Of a DNA stretch of 64,000 bases, positions 42,375 to 51,263 are shown piece by piece. The stretch comes from Arsukibacterium perlucidum DSM 18276 (GTDB lineage: Bacteria > Pseudomonadota > Gammaproteobacteria > Enterobacterales > Alteromonadaceae): NCBI RefSeq assembly GCF_000382165.1, contig NZ_KB907708.1, positions 88,261 to 152,260 on the forward strand, in the 5' to 3' direction. The translations under genes were made by a program, and so were the position numbers. The notes below the pieces were generated by a model. It was not told where the DNA came from, did not search any database, and saw only the letters and a program-made list of their open reading frames with translations. Position 1 is the stretch's first letter, and the number at the start of each line of letters is the position of its first letter.

Positions 42375-43784
42375 ATGTCTGCATCGGAAGTATTAAAACT
42401 AATTAAAGAAAACGACGTTAAATTCTTAGATCTGCGTTTTACTGACACTAAAGGTAAAGAGCAGCATGTCAGTATTCCGGTAAGCCAGGTCACCGAAGAG
42501 ATGTTTGAAGACGGTAAAATGTTTGATGGCTCATCTATTACCGGCTGGAAAGGCATTAATGATTCAGATATGATTCTGCTGCCTGACCCTAGCACCGCCG
42601 TATTGGATCCATTCTTTGAAGAAACCACCTTAAACATAACCTGCGATGTCATTGAACCCAGCACCATGCAGGGCTACGACCGCGACCCGCGCTCAATAGC
42701 CAAACGTGCTGAAGAATATTTAAAATCTACCGGTATTGCCGATACCGTGCTGTTTGGCCCTGAGCCCGAATTCTTTATGTTCGACGATATTCGTTTTGAA
42801 ACCACCATGGCCAGTTCATTTTTTAAAATTAACTCTACCGAGGCAGCCTGGAACTCAGGTACAGCTTATGAAGAGGGCAACAAAGGCCACCGCCCCAGCG
42901 TCAAAGGTGGTTACTTCCCATTACCACCGGTAGATTCAGGCCACGATATCCGCAGCGCTATGTGTATGGTACTGGAAGAAATGGGCCAGGTTGTGGAAGC
43001 GCATCACCATGAAGTAGCAACTGCAGGCCAGAATGAAATTGCTACCCGCTTTAACACTCTGACCAAAAAAGCCGACGAAGTGCAGCAGTTAAAATATGTT
43101 ATTCATAACGTAGCGCACCTGTATGGCAAAACCGCTACCTTTATGCCTAAGCCGCTGGTTGGCGATAATGGCTCAGGTATGCACTGTCATCAGTCACTGG
43201 CTAAGGACGGTGTAAACCTGTTTGCCGGCGACAAGTATGCCGGTCTGTCAGAACTGGCCCTTTATTACATTGGTGGTATTATCAAGCATGCTAAGGCCAT
43301 TAACGCCTTTACCAACCCATCAACTAACTCTTATAAACGCCTGGTACCACATTTCGAAGCTCCGGTAATGCTGGCGTATTCGGCTCGCAACCGTTCTGCG
43401 TCAATTCGTATTCCGCTGGTACCCAGTGCCAAGGCGCGCCGGATTGAATGTCGCTTCCCGGATCCGGCAGCTAACCCTTATCTGGCATTCACTGCTCAGT
43501 TAATGGCTGGTTTAGATGGTATTCAGAATAAAATTCATCCTGGTGATGCCATGGATAAAGATTTATATGACCTACCAGCAGAAGAAGCAGCCAATATTCC
43601 ACAAGTTTGTACTTCTCTGGATCAAGCAATGGACGAGCTGGATAAAAACCGCGCTATCTTCACCAAAGGCGGCGTAATGTCCGACGCGATGATTGATGCC
43701 TATATTGCAATTAAACGTGCTGAGTCACGCCGCGTATCGGTAGCGGTGCATCCGCTGGAGTTTGAACTGTATTACAGCGTGTAA
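42375..43784 (+). CDS. glnA: Glutamine synthetase type I
   Basis: 469 aa, the same length as E. coli GlnA. ATP-dependent ammonia assimilation to glutamine; dodecamer. Motifs: [50 protein letters not shown] and the ATP-site [17 protein letters not shown]. The adenylylation tyrosine lies in [11 protein letters not shown] (about 397). The ATG at 42375 has GGAGGA five bases upstream and matches the family start. Controlled by NtrC and sigma-54. Confidence 0.99.
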   Translation: MSASEVLKLIKENDVKFLDLRFTDTKGKEQHVSIPVSQVTEEMFEDGKMFDGSSITGWKGINDSDMILLPDPSTAVLDPFFEETTLNITCDVIEPSTMQGYDRDPRSIAKRAEEYLKSTGIADTVLFGPEPEFFMFDDIRFETTMASSFFKINSTEAAWNSGTAYEEGNKGHRPSVKGGYFPLPPVDSGHDIRSAMCMVLEEMGQVVEAHHHEVATAGQNEIATRFNTLTKKADEVQQLKYVIHNVAHLYGKTATFMPKPLVGDNGSGMHCHQSLAKDGVNLFAGDKYAGLSELALYYIGGIIKHAKAINAFTNPSTNSYKRLVPHFEAPVMLAYSARNRSASIRIPLVPSAKARRIECRFPDPAANPYLAFTAQLMAGLDGIQNKIHPGDAMDKDLYDLPAEEAANIPQVCTSLDQAMDELDKNRAIFTKGGVMSDAMIDAYIAIKRAESRRVSVAVHPLEFELYYSV

Positions 43785-43802
43785 TAAACGCTTGCCCAAA
43801 TC

Positions 43803-43829
43803 AGGCCCACCTTGGTGGGCCTTTTTTTT
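43803..43829 (+). terminator. Terminator after glnA
   Basis: AGGCCCAC-CTTG-GTGGGCCT hairpin followed by eight T; separates glnA from the DUF4124 gene and ntrBC. Confidence 0.93.
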
Positions 43830-43905
43830 GTAGAATTCTTTATTAAAGCACGCTAAAGTGTGATGACAATTAATAAAATGCAACATCAATGGATTTGACA
43901 AGCAC

Positions 43906-44421
43906 ATGAATAAGTTACTGTTGTTATTAACTTTGCTGGTAATCATGCTGCCATTGCAGGCGCAGGAAAAGCGTATTTTTGTCACGAAAGATGCAAATGG
44001 TGTATTAGTATTTTCTGACAGCCCGCAACCTGGCGCTGAAGAAGTAAACCTAACCAGCCGCCCCAATGTTATGGAATCAACCGGAACTAACCTGCCGGCA
44101 AGGAAACCGGTTGAAGTTGAACCTTTTAAAATTGAGATTGCCCAGCCTGAAAACAACGGTACGGTGCGCGATAACACCGGTTCAGTTTATGTATCAGGCC
44201 GGATCACGCCGATGTTTCAACGGGGCCTGCAGGTGCGGCTGGTAGTTGATGGTACTCCACTTAGCGAACCCCAGAATAAAGCCACTTTTATCCTGCGAGA
44301 TGTTGACCGTGGTGAACACACACTGCAAATGGAATTATTTGATCAAAGCGGCAAGCTTATTGCAACCAGTCCTGTCACAACCTTCTATCTTCACAGAGCG
44401 TCGGTAATTAACCCCAATTAG
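43906..44421 (+). CDS. Exported DUF4124-domain protein
   Basis: 171 aa. A signal peptide (1-19, ending PLQAQ) is followed by a DUF4124 domain (about 20-55: KRIFVTKDANGVLVFSDSPQPGAEEVNL) and a C-terminal Ig-like beta domain (about 75-165, IEIAQPENNGTVRDNTGSVYVSGRI). Function unknown. It sits between glnA and ntrB; a DUF4124 gene at this place recurs in related genomes to my knowledge, which hints at an accessory nitrogen or envelope role without proving it. Confidence 0.85.
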   Translation: MNKLLLLLTLLVIMLPLQAQEKRIFVTKDANGVLVFSDSPQPGAEEVNLTSRPNVMESTGTNLPARKPVEVEPFKIEIAQPENNGTVRDNTGSVYVSGRITPMFQRGLQVRLVVDGTPLSEPQNKATFILRDVDRGEHTLQMELFDQSGKLIATSPVTTFYLHRASVINPN

Positions 44422-44471
44422 GGCAGCTCAGGCTGTATTTCGGCTAGAAACCGATTACACTGCCAGTCATC

Positions 44472-44488
44472 TGCACTAACTTGGTGCA
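44472..44488 (+). promoter_or_regulatory. NtrC site at the ntrB promoter (autoregulation)
   Basis: TGCACTAACTTGGTGCA matches the NtrC consensus at 13 of 14 defined bases. It ends 14 bp before the ntrB GTG. A TACACT -10-like hexamer at 44456-44461 would put transcription start near the site's left edge, so bound NtrC would act as a repressor, comparable to control of the E. coli glnL promoter. Confidence 0.8.
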
Positions 44489-44502
44489 AAAGAGGTGGCA
44501 GT

Positions 44503-45567
44503 GTGACAACCAAAAGCAAACAACCTGATTTTATGGCCCTTGCCGAACAGCTCACCACAGCGGTGCTGCTGCTCGACAGTGACCTGATGCTGCGCTACTT
44601 TAACACCGCTTGCTGTGCAGTAATGGGCTTGGGTGAGAAACGCTTAACTGCCCAGTATTTTCCGGGGTTATTTCAGCACCTTGATATTAAAGCCAGCCAT
44701 CTGACATCCGCACTAAGCAGTAAACAGGGCTTCAGTGTCAGCGATGTTCAGGCCGTGCTGCTTGATGGCCGCCACCTGTTGCTTGATCTCTCCCTGACAG
44801 TTAGTGAACAACCGGCTAACCATCTGTTACTCGAGCTGCGCCAGGTAGACCAGCAGCGCAAAATCAGTATGGAAAGCCTGCAGCAACATCAACACTTAGC
44901 AGCGCGTGAGCTTATCCGGGGTCTGGCTCATGAAATAAAAAATCCGTTGGGTGGTCTGCGTGGTGCTGCACAACTGCTGGAAGAGTCGCTGGACGAAGAG
45001 CAAAAAGAATATACCCAATTAATTATTGCCCAGGCCGATCGGTTGCGCAATCTGGTAGACCGCTTACTTGGCCCATACCGACCGCCGCAAAAAGTTACCA
45101 CTAATCTGCATCAGGTAATCGAGCAGGTGTTGCAACTGGCGCAAATGGATAATCCCGCCAAAGCACACTTTAGTCGTGACTATGATCCCAGCATTCCGGA
45201 TTTCAGCTTTGATCCTGAATTATTAGAGCAAGCATTGCTGAATATTGTCCGTAATGCCCAGCAAGTGTTGTCAGAAGGCGGAGCCATTTGCCTGCAGAGC
45301 CGCATTTTGCACCAACATACCCTGAACGGTAAGCGCTATAAGCTGGTGGCCTTTATTAAGGTTATCGATAATGGCCCGGGTATTCCTGCTGAAATTAAAG
45401 ATACCTTGTTTTATCCAATGGTCAGCGGTAAAGCCGGTGGTACCGGCCTCGGCTTGTCTATCGCTCAAACCCTTATTCATCAACATGGTGGCTGGATAGA
45501 CTGCGACAGCTGGCCTGGCCAAACCGAATTTACTTTATATCTGCCTATCTCAGACTCGGAGGATTAA
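44503..45567 (+). CDS. glnL: Nitrogen regulation sensor kinase/phosphatase NtrB
   Basis: 354 aa cytoplasmic kinase (E. coli 349). PAS domain (about 12-110), HisKA with H143 in GLAHEIKNPLGGLRGAAQLLEE, and HATPase_c with DNGPGIPAEI and GGTGLGLSIAQ. With PII it sets NtrC phosphorylation by nitrogen status. GTG start at 44503. Four bp before ntrC. Confidence 0.97.
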   Translation: MTTKSKQPDFMALAEQLTTAVLLLDSDLMLRYFNTACCAVMGLGEKRLTAQYFPGLFQHLDIKASHLTSALSSKQGFSVSDVQAVLLDGRHLLLDLSLTVSEQPANHLLLELRQVDQQRKISMESLQQHQHLAARELIRGLAHEIKNPLGGLRGAAQLLEESLDEEQKEYTQLIIAQADRLRNLVDRLLGPYRPPQKVTTNLHQVIEQVLQLAQMDNPAKAHFSRDYDPSIPDFSFDPELLEQALLNIVRNAQQVLSEGGAICLQSRILHQHTLNGKRYKLVAFIKVIDNGPGIPAEIKDTLFYPMVSGKAGGTGLGLSIAQTLIHQHGGWIDCDSWPGQTEFTLYLPISDSED

Positions 45568-45571
45568 CGCA

Positions 45572-46981
45572 ATGAGTGATACCGTCTGGATTATTGACGA
45601 CGACAACTCAATTCGTTGGGTATTAGAAAAGGCCTTGGGCCGCGCTGAGATTCCCTGTGAAAGCTTTGCTTCAGCTGACTTAATGTTGCAACGACTGGAA
45701 TATGAGCAGCCTGCAGTGGTGGTTTCCGATATCAGAATGCCTGGCACCGATGGCATGGCATTGCTGGCCAAACTGCAAGACCTGGCCCCGGAATTACCGG
45801 TAATTATTATGACCGCCCATTCTGATCTGGACAGCGCGGTTAATGCTTTCAAACGCGGCGCTTTTGAATATCTGCCAAAACCGTTTGATGTTAACGACGC
45901 CGTAGCGTTAATCAGCCGGGCACTGCAACATAGCCAGAGCCAACGCGCCCGGCAAAAGCCTCAGGTTGCCAGTATTACCCCTGAGATTATTGGTGAAGCT
46001 CCGGCAATGCAGGAAGTTTTCCGGGCAATTGGCCGGCTGGCCCGCTCCAGTATCAGTGTATTAATTAATGGCCAGTCTGGTACTGGTAAAGAGCTTGTTG
46101 CCCGCGCGTTGCATAAGCATAGCCCACGCGCTGAACAGCCGTTTATTGCCCTGAATATGGCGGCTATTCCCAAAGATTTGATTGAGTCAGAACTGTTTGG
46201 TCATGAGAAAGGTGCTTTTACCGGTGCCAATAACTTGCGTAAAGGTCGCTTTGAACAGGCTGACGGTGGCACCTTATTTTTAGACGAAATCGGCGACATG
46301 CCACTGGATGTGCAAACCCGCTTGCTGCGGGTACTGGCCGATGGCCAGTTTTACCGGGTAGGTGGCCATCAGGCCGTCAGTGTCGATGTGCGGATTATCG
46401 CCGCGACTCACCAGAACCTCGAGCAACTGGCCCAGGAAGGCAAATTCCGGGAAGATTTATTCCATCGCCTGAATGTGATCCGGGTGCACTTACCGCCGTT
46501 GAAAGACCGTAAGCAGGATATTGCCAAGCTGGCACAGCACTTTTTACAACAAGCCGCCAAAGAACTGAACGTAGAAGCGAAAACCCTGACTAAAGAAGCC
46601 GAACAGTTTTTAAGCCAGCTGGACTGGCCTGGCAATGTCCGCCAGCTGGAAAACAGCTGTCGCTGGCTGACCGTAATGGCCAGCGGTAAACATATAGTGG
46701 TCGCCGACCTGCCACCAGAGTTAACCCAACCCGCTAAAAGCAGCCAGAAACCGGCAACTCCTGATAGCGGAGACTGGCAAAGCCAGTTAGCAAGCTGGGT
46801 CGAAGATAAGCTTAGCGCCGGCGAGCAAAATATTCTGGCAGAAGCGAGTCCAGCCTTTGAGCGGATTGTACTGCAACAGGCACTGCACTTTACCCGGGGC
46901 CACAAACAGGAAGCGGCCCGCTGTCTGGGCTGGGGCCGCAATACCTTAACGCGCAAACTGAAAGAGCTGGAAATCGAATAA
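45572..46981 (+). CDS. glnG: Nitrogen regulation response regulator NtrC
   Basis: 469 aa, the E. coli length. Receiver with D53 (VVSDIRMPG), a sigma-54-activating AAA+ domain with Walker A GQSGTGKE and the sigma-54 contact loop GAFTGA, and a Fis-type helix-turn-helix at the C-terminus ([24 protein letters not shown]). Expected to act at the sites at 42205-42242 and 44472-44488. Confidence 0.98.
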   Translation: MSDTVWIIDDDNSIRWVLEKALGRAEIPCESFASADLMLQRLEYEQPAVVVSDIRMPGTDGMALLAKLQDLAPELPVIIMTAHSDLDSAVNAFKRGAFEYLPKPFDVNDAVALISRALQHSQSQRARQKPQVASITPEIIGEAPAMQEVFRAIGRLARSSISVLINGQSGTGKELVARALHKHSPRAEQPFIALNMAAIPKDLIESELFGHEKGAFTGANNLRKGRFEQADGGTLFLDEIGDMPLDVQTRLLRVLADGQFYRVGGHQAVSVDVRIIAATHQNLEQLAQEGKFREDLFHRLNVIRVHLPPLKDRKQDIAKLAQHFLQQAAKELNVEAKTLTKEAEQFLSQLDWPGNVRQLENSCRWLTVMASGKHIVVADLPPELTQPAKSSQKPATPDSGDWQSQLASWVEDKLSAGEQNILAEASPAFERIVLQQALHFTRGHKQEAARCLGWGRNTLTRKLKELEIE

Positions 46982-46986
46982 GCTTA

Positions 46987-47457
46987 TTAGCTTTGCTGCG
47001 CTTTACGTTGCTGCAACTTCTGCTTGCGTTGTTGATGCTTGTCAGCCAGTTGTTGTCGCTGCTCCGGCGTCAGCAACTGATAAACCTGATGGCGTAACTT
47101 TAACTGAGCCAGCCGCTGGCCTAAGCGTTGCGGCTGTTGTTGTTGCAGTAACTCAGTGACTGCTTGTTCATCGAAATACTCCGCCTGTACCAGCTGACGC
47201 AACGCGCCGCGATCGGTAGCACCTCGTTCAAGGTCAGACTTGCTGGCTTTATGTTCTTGCAAAAGTTGTCGCAGCTGCTGTTGCTGTGCTGAGGTAAGTT
47301 CAACCCCAGCAAGCATTTTCTGGTATGGAAAACCTCCATGCTGCTTCTCATAAGACTTGCCTGCCTGCTCAGGCTTGCTATGATGCCCGGCAGTGGCACT
47401 GTTGGTTGCTAACAGCAAGCTGGCAGCGGTCAATATTAACGTTATTGCTTTCATCAT
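46987..47457 (-). CDS. Periplasmic Spy/CpxP-like protein
   Basis: 156 aa. Signal peptide (about 1-23, ATNSATAG), then a helical, glutamine-rich domain with two LTxxQ-type signatures, ELTSAQQQQLRQLL and LLTPEQRQQLADKHQ, as in Spy and CpxP. Placed divergently from cpxRA, just as E. coli cpxP is, so a role as an envelope chaperone or CpxA inhibitor is likely. The His-rich start after cleavage (HHS) may bind metal. Confidence 0.85.
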   Translation of the reverse strand: MMKAITLILTAASLLLATNSATAGHHSKPEQAGKSYEKQHGGFPYQKMLAGVELTSAQQQQLRQLLQEHKASKSDLERGATDRGALRQLVQAEYFDEQAVTELLQQQQPQRLGQRLAQLKLRHQVYQLLTPEQRQQLADKHQQRKQKLQQRKAQQS

Positions 47458-47521
47458 TTATACTCCGTGGTTATGACCCTGACAGCATAACGCTTTAAAT
47501 GCAAAGTAACGCAAAGCACAG

Positions 47522-47537
47522 GTAAAGGTTCAGTAAA
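47522..47537. promoter_or_regulatory. Candidate CpxR box between the cpxP-like gene and cpxR
   Basis: GTAAA-N6-GTAAA, close to the CpxR consensus GTAAA-N5-GTAAA; spacing is one base longer than usual. It lies between the divergent genes, about 50 bp from cpxR, where autoregulation would be expected. Confidence 0.5.
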
Positions 47538-47588
47538 GATACTGGCAGCAAACACTGCACTGGATAGACTGAACAAAAAGGAGTTGCT

Positions 47589-48284
47589 ATGGCTGCGATC
47601 TTAATGATTGATGATGATATCGAACTATGCAAACTGGTTGCCGATTACCTGGCAATTGATGGCTATCAGTTCGATATGGTACACGATGGTGTCAGTGGTT
47701 TAGCCAAAGCGCAAAGTGATAATTATCAACTGCTGTTACTGGATGTGATGTTGCCCGGACTGGACGGCCTTAGCCTGCTTAAGGCCTTACGACGTGATAA
47801 CTATTGTCCGGTCCTGATGCTGACGGCCCGTGGCGAAGACGTTGACCGGATCATTGGCCTCGAACTTGGCGCAGACGATTATCTGGCTAAGCCTTTTAAC
47901 CCCCGGGAATTACAGGCCAGGGTCAAGGCAATTTTACGCCGGGTAGAGCATGCCCAGCACGACAATAATCTGACCGGCCAGTTGCTGAAGGTTAATCAGG
48001 TGACACTGAACCCAGGGAACCGTCAGGTGCATTGCCTGCAACATCTGGTCAGCCTGACCGCAACCGAATTTCAATTACTGGAAATACTGATGCGCCACGC
48101 CGGTCAGCTGGTCAGTAAAGAAATCCTCAGCCAGCAGGTGTTAGGCCGCCGCCTGCAACTGTATGATCGCAGCCTGGATATGCATATCAGCAACATCCGT
48201 AAAAAGCTCAGCCAGTTTGCTCAAGATGAAAAAATTCAGACGTTGCGCGGCAGTGGTTATCTATTTCTCAGTGGGCCACTTTGA
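47589..48284 (+). CDS. cpxR: Envelope stress response regulator CpxR (OmpR family)
   Basis: 231 aa. Receiver with D52 (LLLDVMLPG), LTARGED and the K switch in DDYLAKPFNPREL; C-terminal winged helix (about 130-228; LTATEFQLLEILMRHAGQLVSKEIL, SLDMHISNIRKKL). RBS AAGGAG. Overlaps or abuts cpxA. The cpxP-like neighbour supports Cpx over other OmpR-type systems. Confidence 0.92.
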   Translation: MAAILMIDDDIELCKLVADYLAIDGYQFDMVHDGVSGLAKAQSDNYQLLLLDVMLPGLDGLSLLKALRRDNYCPVLMLTARGEDVDRIIGLELGADDYLAKPFNPRELQARVKAILRRVEHAQHDNNLTGQLLKVNQVTLNPGNRQVHCLQHLVSLTATEFQLLEILMRHAGQLVSKEILSQQVLGRRLQLYDRSLDMHISNIRKKLSQFAQDEKIQTLRGSGYLFLSGPL

Positions 48285-48286
48285 GC

Positions 48287-49669
48287 ATGCTGCGCTGGTT
48301 AAACCCGATTAACTCCCTGGCTGGACGAATTTTTGTCTGGTTCTGGCTGGTATTGTTGTCAACCGTGTTTTTAACCCTGGTTTTTTCAGGCAGCCTTAGT
48401 GAGCCAACTGATATTCGACGGCTGCCTGCGCCACTCAACCAGCAATTGCAAAGACAGATAGCGCCGCTGGCGCAAAGTGTCGATCGGGCCAGCCTGCTGC
48501 AACAACTGGCGCAAGATCAGAGCAGCCGCTGGCTGGTAGTAAATAACACCGACCAGCAATTGCTAAACCCTGAAGCCCTGCCTCCCCGCTTTGACCCACA
48601 TTGGTTAACAGAACTGGCTCAGCTCAACCGGCCACGCTTGCTGCGCCATCGCAATGTTTATCTGGCCGGACCTTTTGTGATTGAAGTAGCAGGCCAGCAA
48701 CTGGCATTGTATCAACAACGACAGCGGCCCCAGCGTGCCTGGTGGAGCATGCGCGCCCTGTCTGAACCAGTATTAATATTGTTGCTGTTAGCAGTGTCTG
48801 CCACTGCCAGTTTTATTCTGGCAGTGTCTATCTCCAGACCACTTCGGGAACTGTTGCAGCAAAACCTGTCTTTTGCCTCAGGCAAGCTCAATAGCAGGGT
48901 CAGCAGACTGGCCAAGCGACGCGATGAACTGGGACAGCTCGGTCGCAGCTTTAACACAATGGCAGAGCGGATAAGTGACTTACTGCAAAACCAACAACGT
49001 TTGCTGCGTGACATTTCGCATGAGTTGCGCTCCCCCCTGACCAGAGCTCAGCTCGCATTAGGCCTGGCAGAGCAGCAACAAAACCTGCAACAATTGCCCA
49101 GACTTAAGCAGGAACTGGAGCGCATTGATGCCATGTTGGATGAACTACTGACATTTAGCAGACTCGATGCCGGCCAGTATCAACTGGATATCAGCAAGTG
49201 TGACTTAACCGCGATGCTAGCTGAGTTAATCGAACTAAACCGGGTAGAAGCAGACAGCAAACAGCAAAGGCTGCAACTCGATGCCCCTGAACAGTTATGG
49301 CTGGATGCCGATGGCAGGTTACTGAGCCGGGCGCTGGAAAATATTCTGCGCAATGCAATTAAATACAGTCCCTCTGACAGCACTATCCGCCTTAGCCTGC
49401 AGCAACAGCCGCAACAGCTGGTACTGGAAATTTGTGACCAGGGACCAGGCCTGCCAGAAACTGAACTTGCGGCCGTGTTTCAACCATTTTACCGGGTAAG
49501 CGACAGCCGCACTCAGCAAACCGGCGGTACCGGCCTTGGTCTGGCTATAGTTGCCAAGATTGTCCATCAACATAATGGTACAGTTCAGGCTTTTAATCGC
49601 GCCCCCGGTTTATGCGTGCAGGTAAAATTGCCCCGGGTTGCAACAACTAAAATGACTCAGCCGCTATGA
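48287..49669 (+). CDS. cpxA: Envelope stress sensor histidine kinase CpxA
   Basis: 460 aa from the ATG; a TTG at 48281, overlapping the cpxR stop, is an alternative. TM1 about 10-32, a periplasmic domain of about 125 residues, TM2 about 160-181, HAMP, HisKA with H245 (RDISHELRSPLTR), and HATPase_c with DQGPGLPETE and GGTGLGLAIV. Phosphorylates and dephosphorylates CpxR. Followed by pldB with an ATGA overlap. Confidence 0.92.
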   Translation: MLRWLNPINSLAGRIFVWFWLVLLSTVFLTLVFSGSLSEPTDIRRLPAPLNQQLQRQIAPLAQSVDRASLLQQLAQDQSSRWLVVNNTDQQLLNPEALPPRFDPHWLTELAQLNRPRLLRHRNVYLAGPFVIEVAGQQLALYQQRQRPQRAWWSMRALSEPVLILLLLAVSATASFILAVSISRPLRELLQQNLSFASGKLNSRVSRLAKRRDELGQLGRSFNTMAERISDLLQNQQRLLRDISHELRSPLTRAQLALGLAEQQQNLQQLPRLKQELERIDAMLDELLTFSRLDAGQYQLDISKCDLTAMLAELIELNRVEADSKQQRLQLDAPEQLWLDADGRLLSRALENILRNAIKYSPSDSTIRLSLQQQPQQLVLEICDQGPGLPETELAAVFQPFYRVSDSRTQQTGGTGLGLAIVAKIVHQHNGTVQAFNRAPGLCVQVKLPRVATTKMTQPL

Positions 49670-50673
49670 TGCCACCAATTAGAGCCGGTATGGCCGAAGC
49701 AACGCTTGCTGAACGCTGGCAACAACAGTTACTGCCATTGTGGCAGCAATTTGTCCATGCTGAGCTACGCAGCAGTGATCAGACCCGCCTGAGTTACAGT
49801 TATTATCTGGCCGACGACAGAAGCCAGGCAGTGGTATTCAGTACTGGCCGGGTTGAAATGGCGGTAAAGTACATTGAATTGATGCAGGAGTTTATCACTG
49901 CCGGCTATAGTGTATATATTCTGGACCACCGGGGCCAGGGCCAATCAGCACGCCTGCACCCCGACCCGCATCTGGGCTATGTTGGTGATTTTCAGGACTA
50001 TGTCAGCGACTTTAACCAGTTTGTCACTGAAATAGTGCTGCCTGCTGGTCATCTGCAGCATTTGCTGCTGGCTCACTCTATGGGCGCAGCGATCGCCTGC
50101 CGCTATTTACAACAGCATCCTCACCCATTCGACGCGGCAATTTTTGGCTCGCCGATGTTTGGCTTAAGTGCCGGCAAAATACCATCCACTCTGGCCAGCA
50201 GGCTGGTCGCTGGTTATAGCTGGCTCAGAACAAAGCTGAAATGGAATAGCCAGCAATATTTTCCGGGACAAACTATGTATCTGGAAAAGCCATTTGCAGG
50301 TAACCCTCTTACCCATAGCAACACCCGGTATCAGTGGATGTGTCAACTTTATCAGTTATATCCTGACAACCAGTTAGGGGGAGTAAGCTGGGCCTGGCTA
50401 ACCGAGGCAATCAGAGCCATGACCAGCATTCAGTTGCAAGCAGTGAAATTTGACGTCCCGGTATTACTGTTACAGGCCGCTGAAGATCAGATAGTCAGTA
50501 ACCGCGCTCAAAATAACTGGTTTAATCAGCTACCAGCGCCATTGTATAAACAACAAACCTTATTGGCTGGGGCCCGTCATGAAATCTGGATGGAACAGGA
50601 CAGTATCCGGCAGCAAGCTATGGCTGCCGTTAATCAGTTCCTGGCGGGGCTTACTGACAGCATAACTCAGTAA
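49666..50673 (+). CDS. pldB: Alpha/beta hydrolase, lysophospholipase L2-like
   Basis: 335 aa. The serine-hydrolase fold has nucleophile elbow AHSMGA (S near 141), preceded by YILDHRGQGQSARLHPDPHLGYV, which is close to E. coli PldB, and catalytic acid and histidine in AAEDQIV and GARHEIWME. Predicted to hydrolyse lysophospholipids at the inner membrane. Its ATG overlaps the cpxA stop (ATGA), so it is in the Cpx operon, suggesting a membrane-repair role in envelope stress (inference). Confidence 0.87.
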   Translation: MMPPIRAGMAEATLAERWQQQLLPLWQQFVHAELRSSDQTRLSYSYYLADDRSQAVVFSTGRVEMAVKYIELMQEFITAGYSVYILDHRGQGQSARLHPDPHLGYVGDFQDYVSDFNQFVTEIVLPAGHLQHLLLAHSMGAAIACRYLQQHPHPFDAAIFGSPMFGLSAGKIPSTLASRLVAGYSWLRTKLKWNSQQYFPGQTMYLEKPFAGNPLTHSNTRYQWMCQLYQLYPDNQLGGVSWAWLTEAIRAMTSIQLQAVKFDVPVLLLQAAEDQIVSNRAQNNWFNQLPAPLYKQQTLLAGARHEIWMEQDSIRQQAMAAVNQFLAGLTDSITQ

Positions 50674-50680
50674 AAACCGG

Positions 50681-51145
50681 CTAAACCCCTCCGGCAAAAT
50701 CATGCTGGCGCCAGGCTTCGTAACAGACAATTGCTACGGTATTAGCCAAATTAAGGCTGCGGGCACCTGGCTGCATTGGCACCCGGATCCGTTGCCCGAC
50801 AGGAATAGTATCGCGCACAGTTTCAGGTAGCCCCGCTGTTTCAGAGCCAAATAGCAGAATGTCGTCAGCCCGGAATTGCTGTTGCTGATAGGGCTGACTT
50901 CCCTTAGTGGTTAGTGCCAGGATCCTTTTGCCAGTCATCGCTGTGGCAAAAGTCTGGTAATCAGCATAACGACTGACATTCGCCAGGTCATGATAATCAA
51001 GCCCGGCCCGGCGCAACTTTTTTTCTTCAAAATCAAAACCCATCGGCTCAATAATATGCAACCGACAGCCGGTATTGGCGGCTAAGCGGATTATATTGCC
51101 GGTATTTGGAGCTATTTTTGGTTCAAACAAAGCGATATGAAACAT
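50681..51145 (-). CDS. trmL: tRNA (cytidine/uridine-34 2'-O)-methyltransferase
   Basis: 154 aa (E. coli 157), SPOUT methyltransferase modifying wobble position 34 of tRNA-Leu. Features are [20 protein letters not shown], then [11 protein letters not shown] and [21 protein letters not shown], which form the trefoil-knot SAM site. I chose the ATG at 51145, aligning with the family start, over a TTG 15 bp upstream. Confidence 0.96.
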   Translation of the reverse strand: MFHIALFEPKIAPNTGNIIRLAANTGCRLHIIEPMGFDFEEKKLRRAGLDYHDLANVSRYADYQTFATAMTGKRILALTTKGSQPYQQQQFRADDILLFGSETAGLPETVRDTIPVGQRIRVPMQPGARSLNLANTVAIVCYEAWRQHDFAGGV

Positions 51146-51263
51146 AAATGCTGGTGCCAAATTTTCAAAGGGCCTTAATTTACACTCTGCCCTCTCAGAA
51201 TTAAAGACGTTATTTGTTGCCGGATGGCGAAAATATCATCATTTAATTTGCTTTGAGGCAGGT

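Noticed and set aside
46408..46956. 182-codon open frame antisense to ntrC
   Set aside because: Overlaps the conserved AAA+ and DNA-binding coding sequence; composition (Cys/Ser/Arg-rich) marks it as a shadow.
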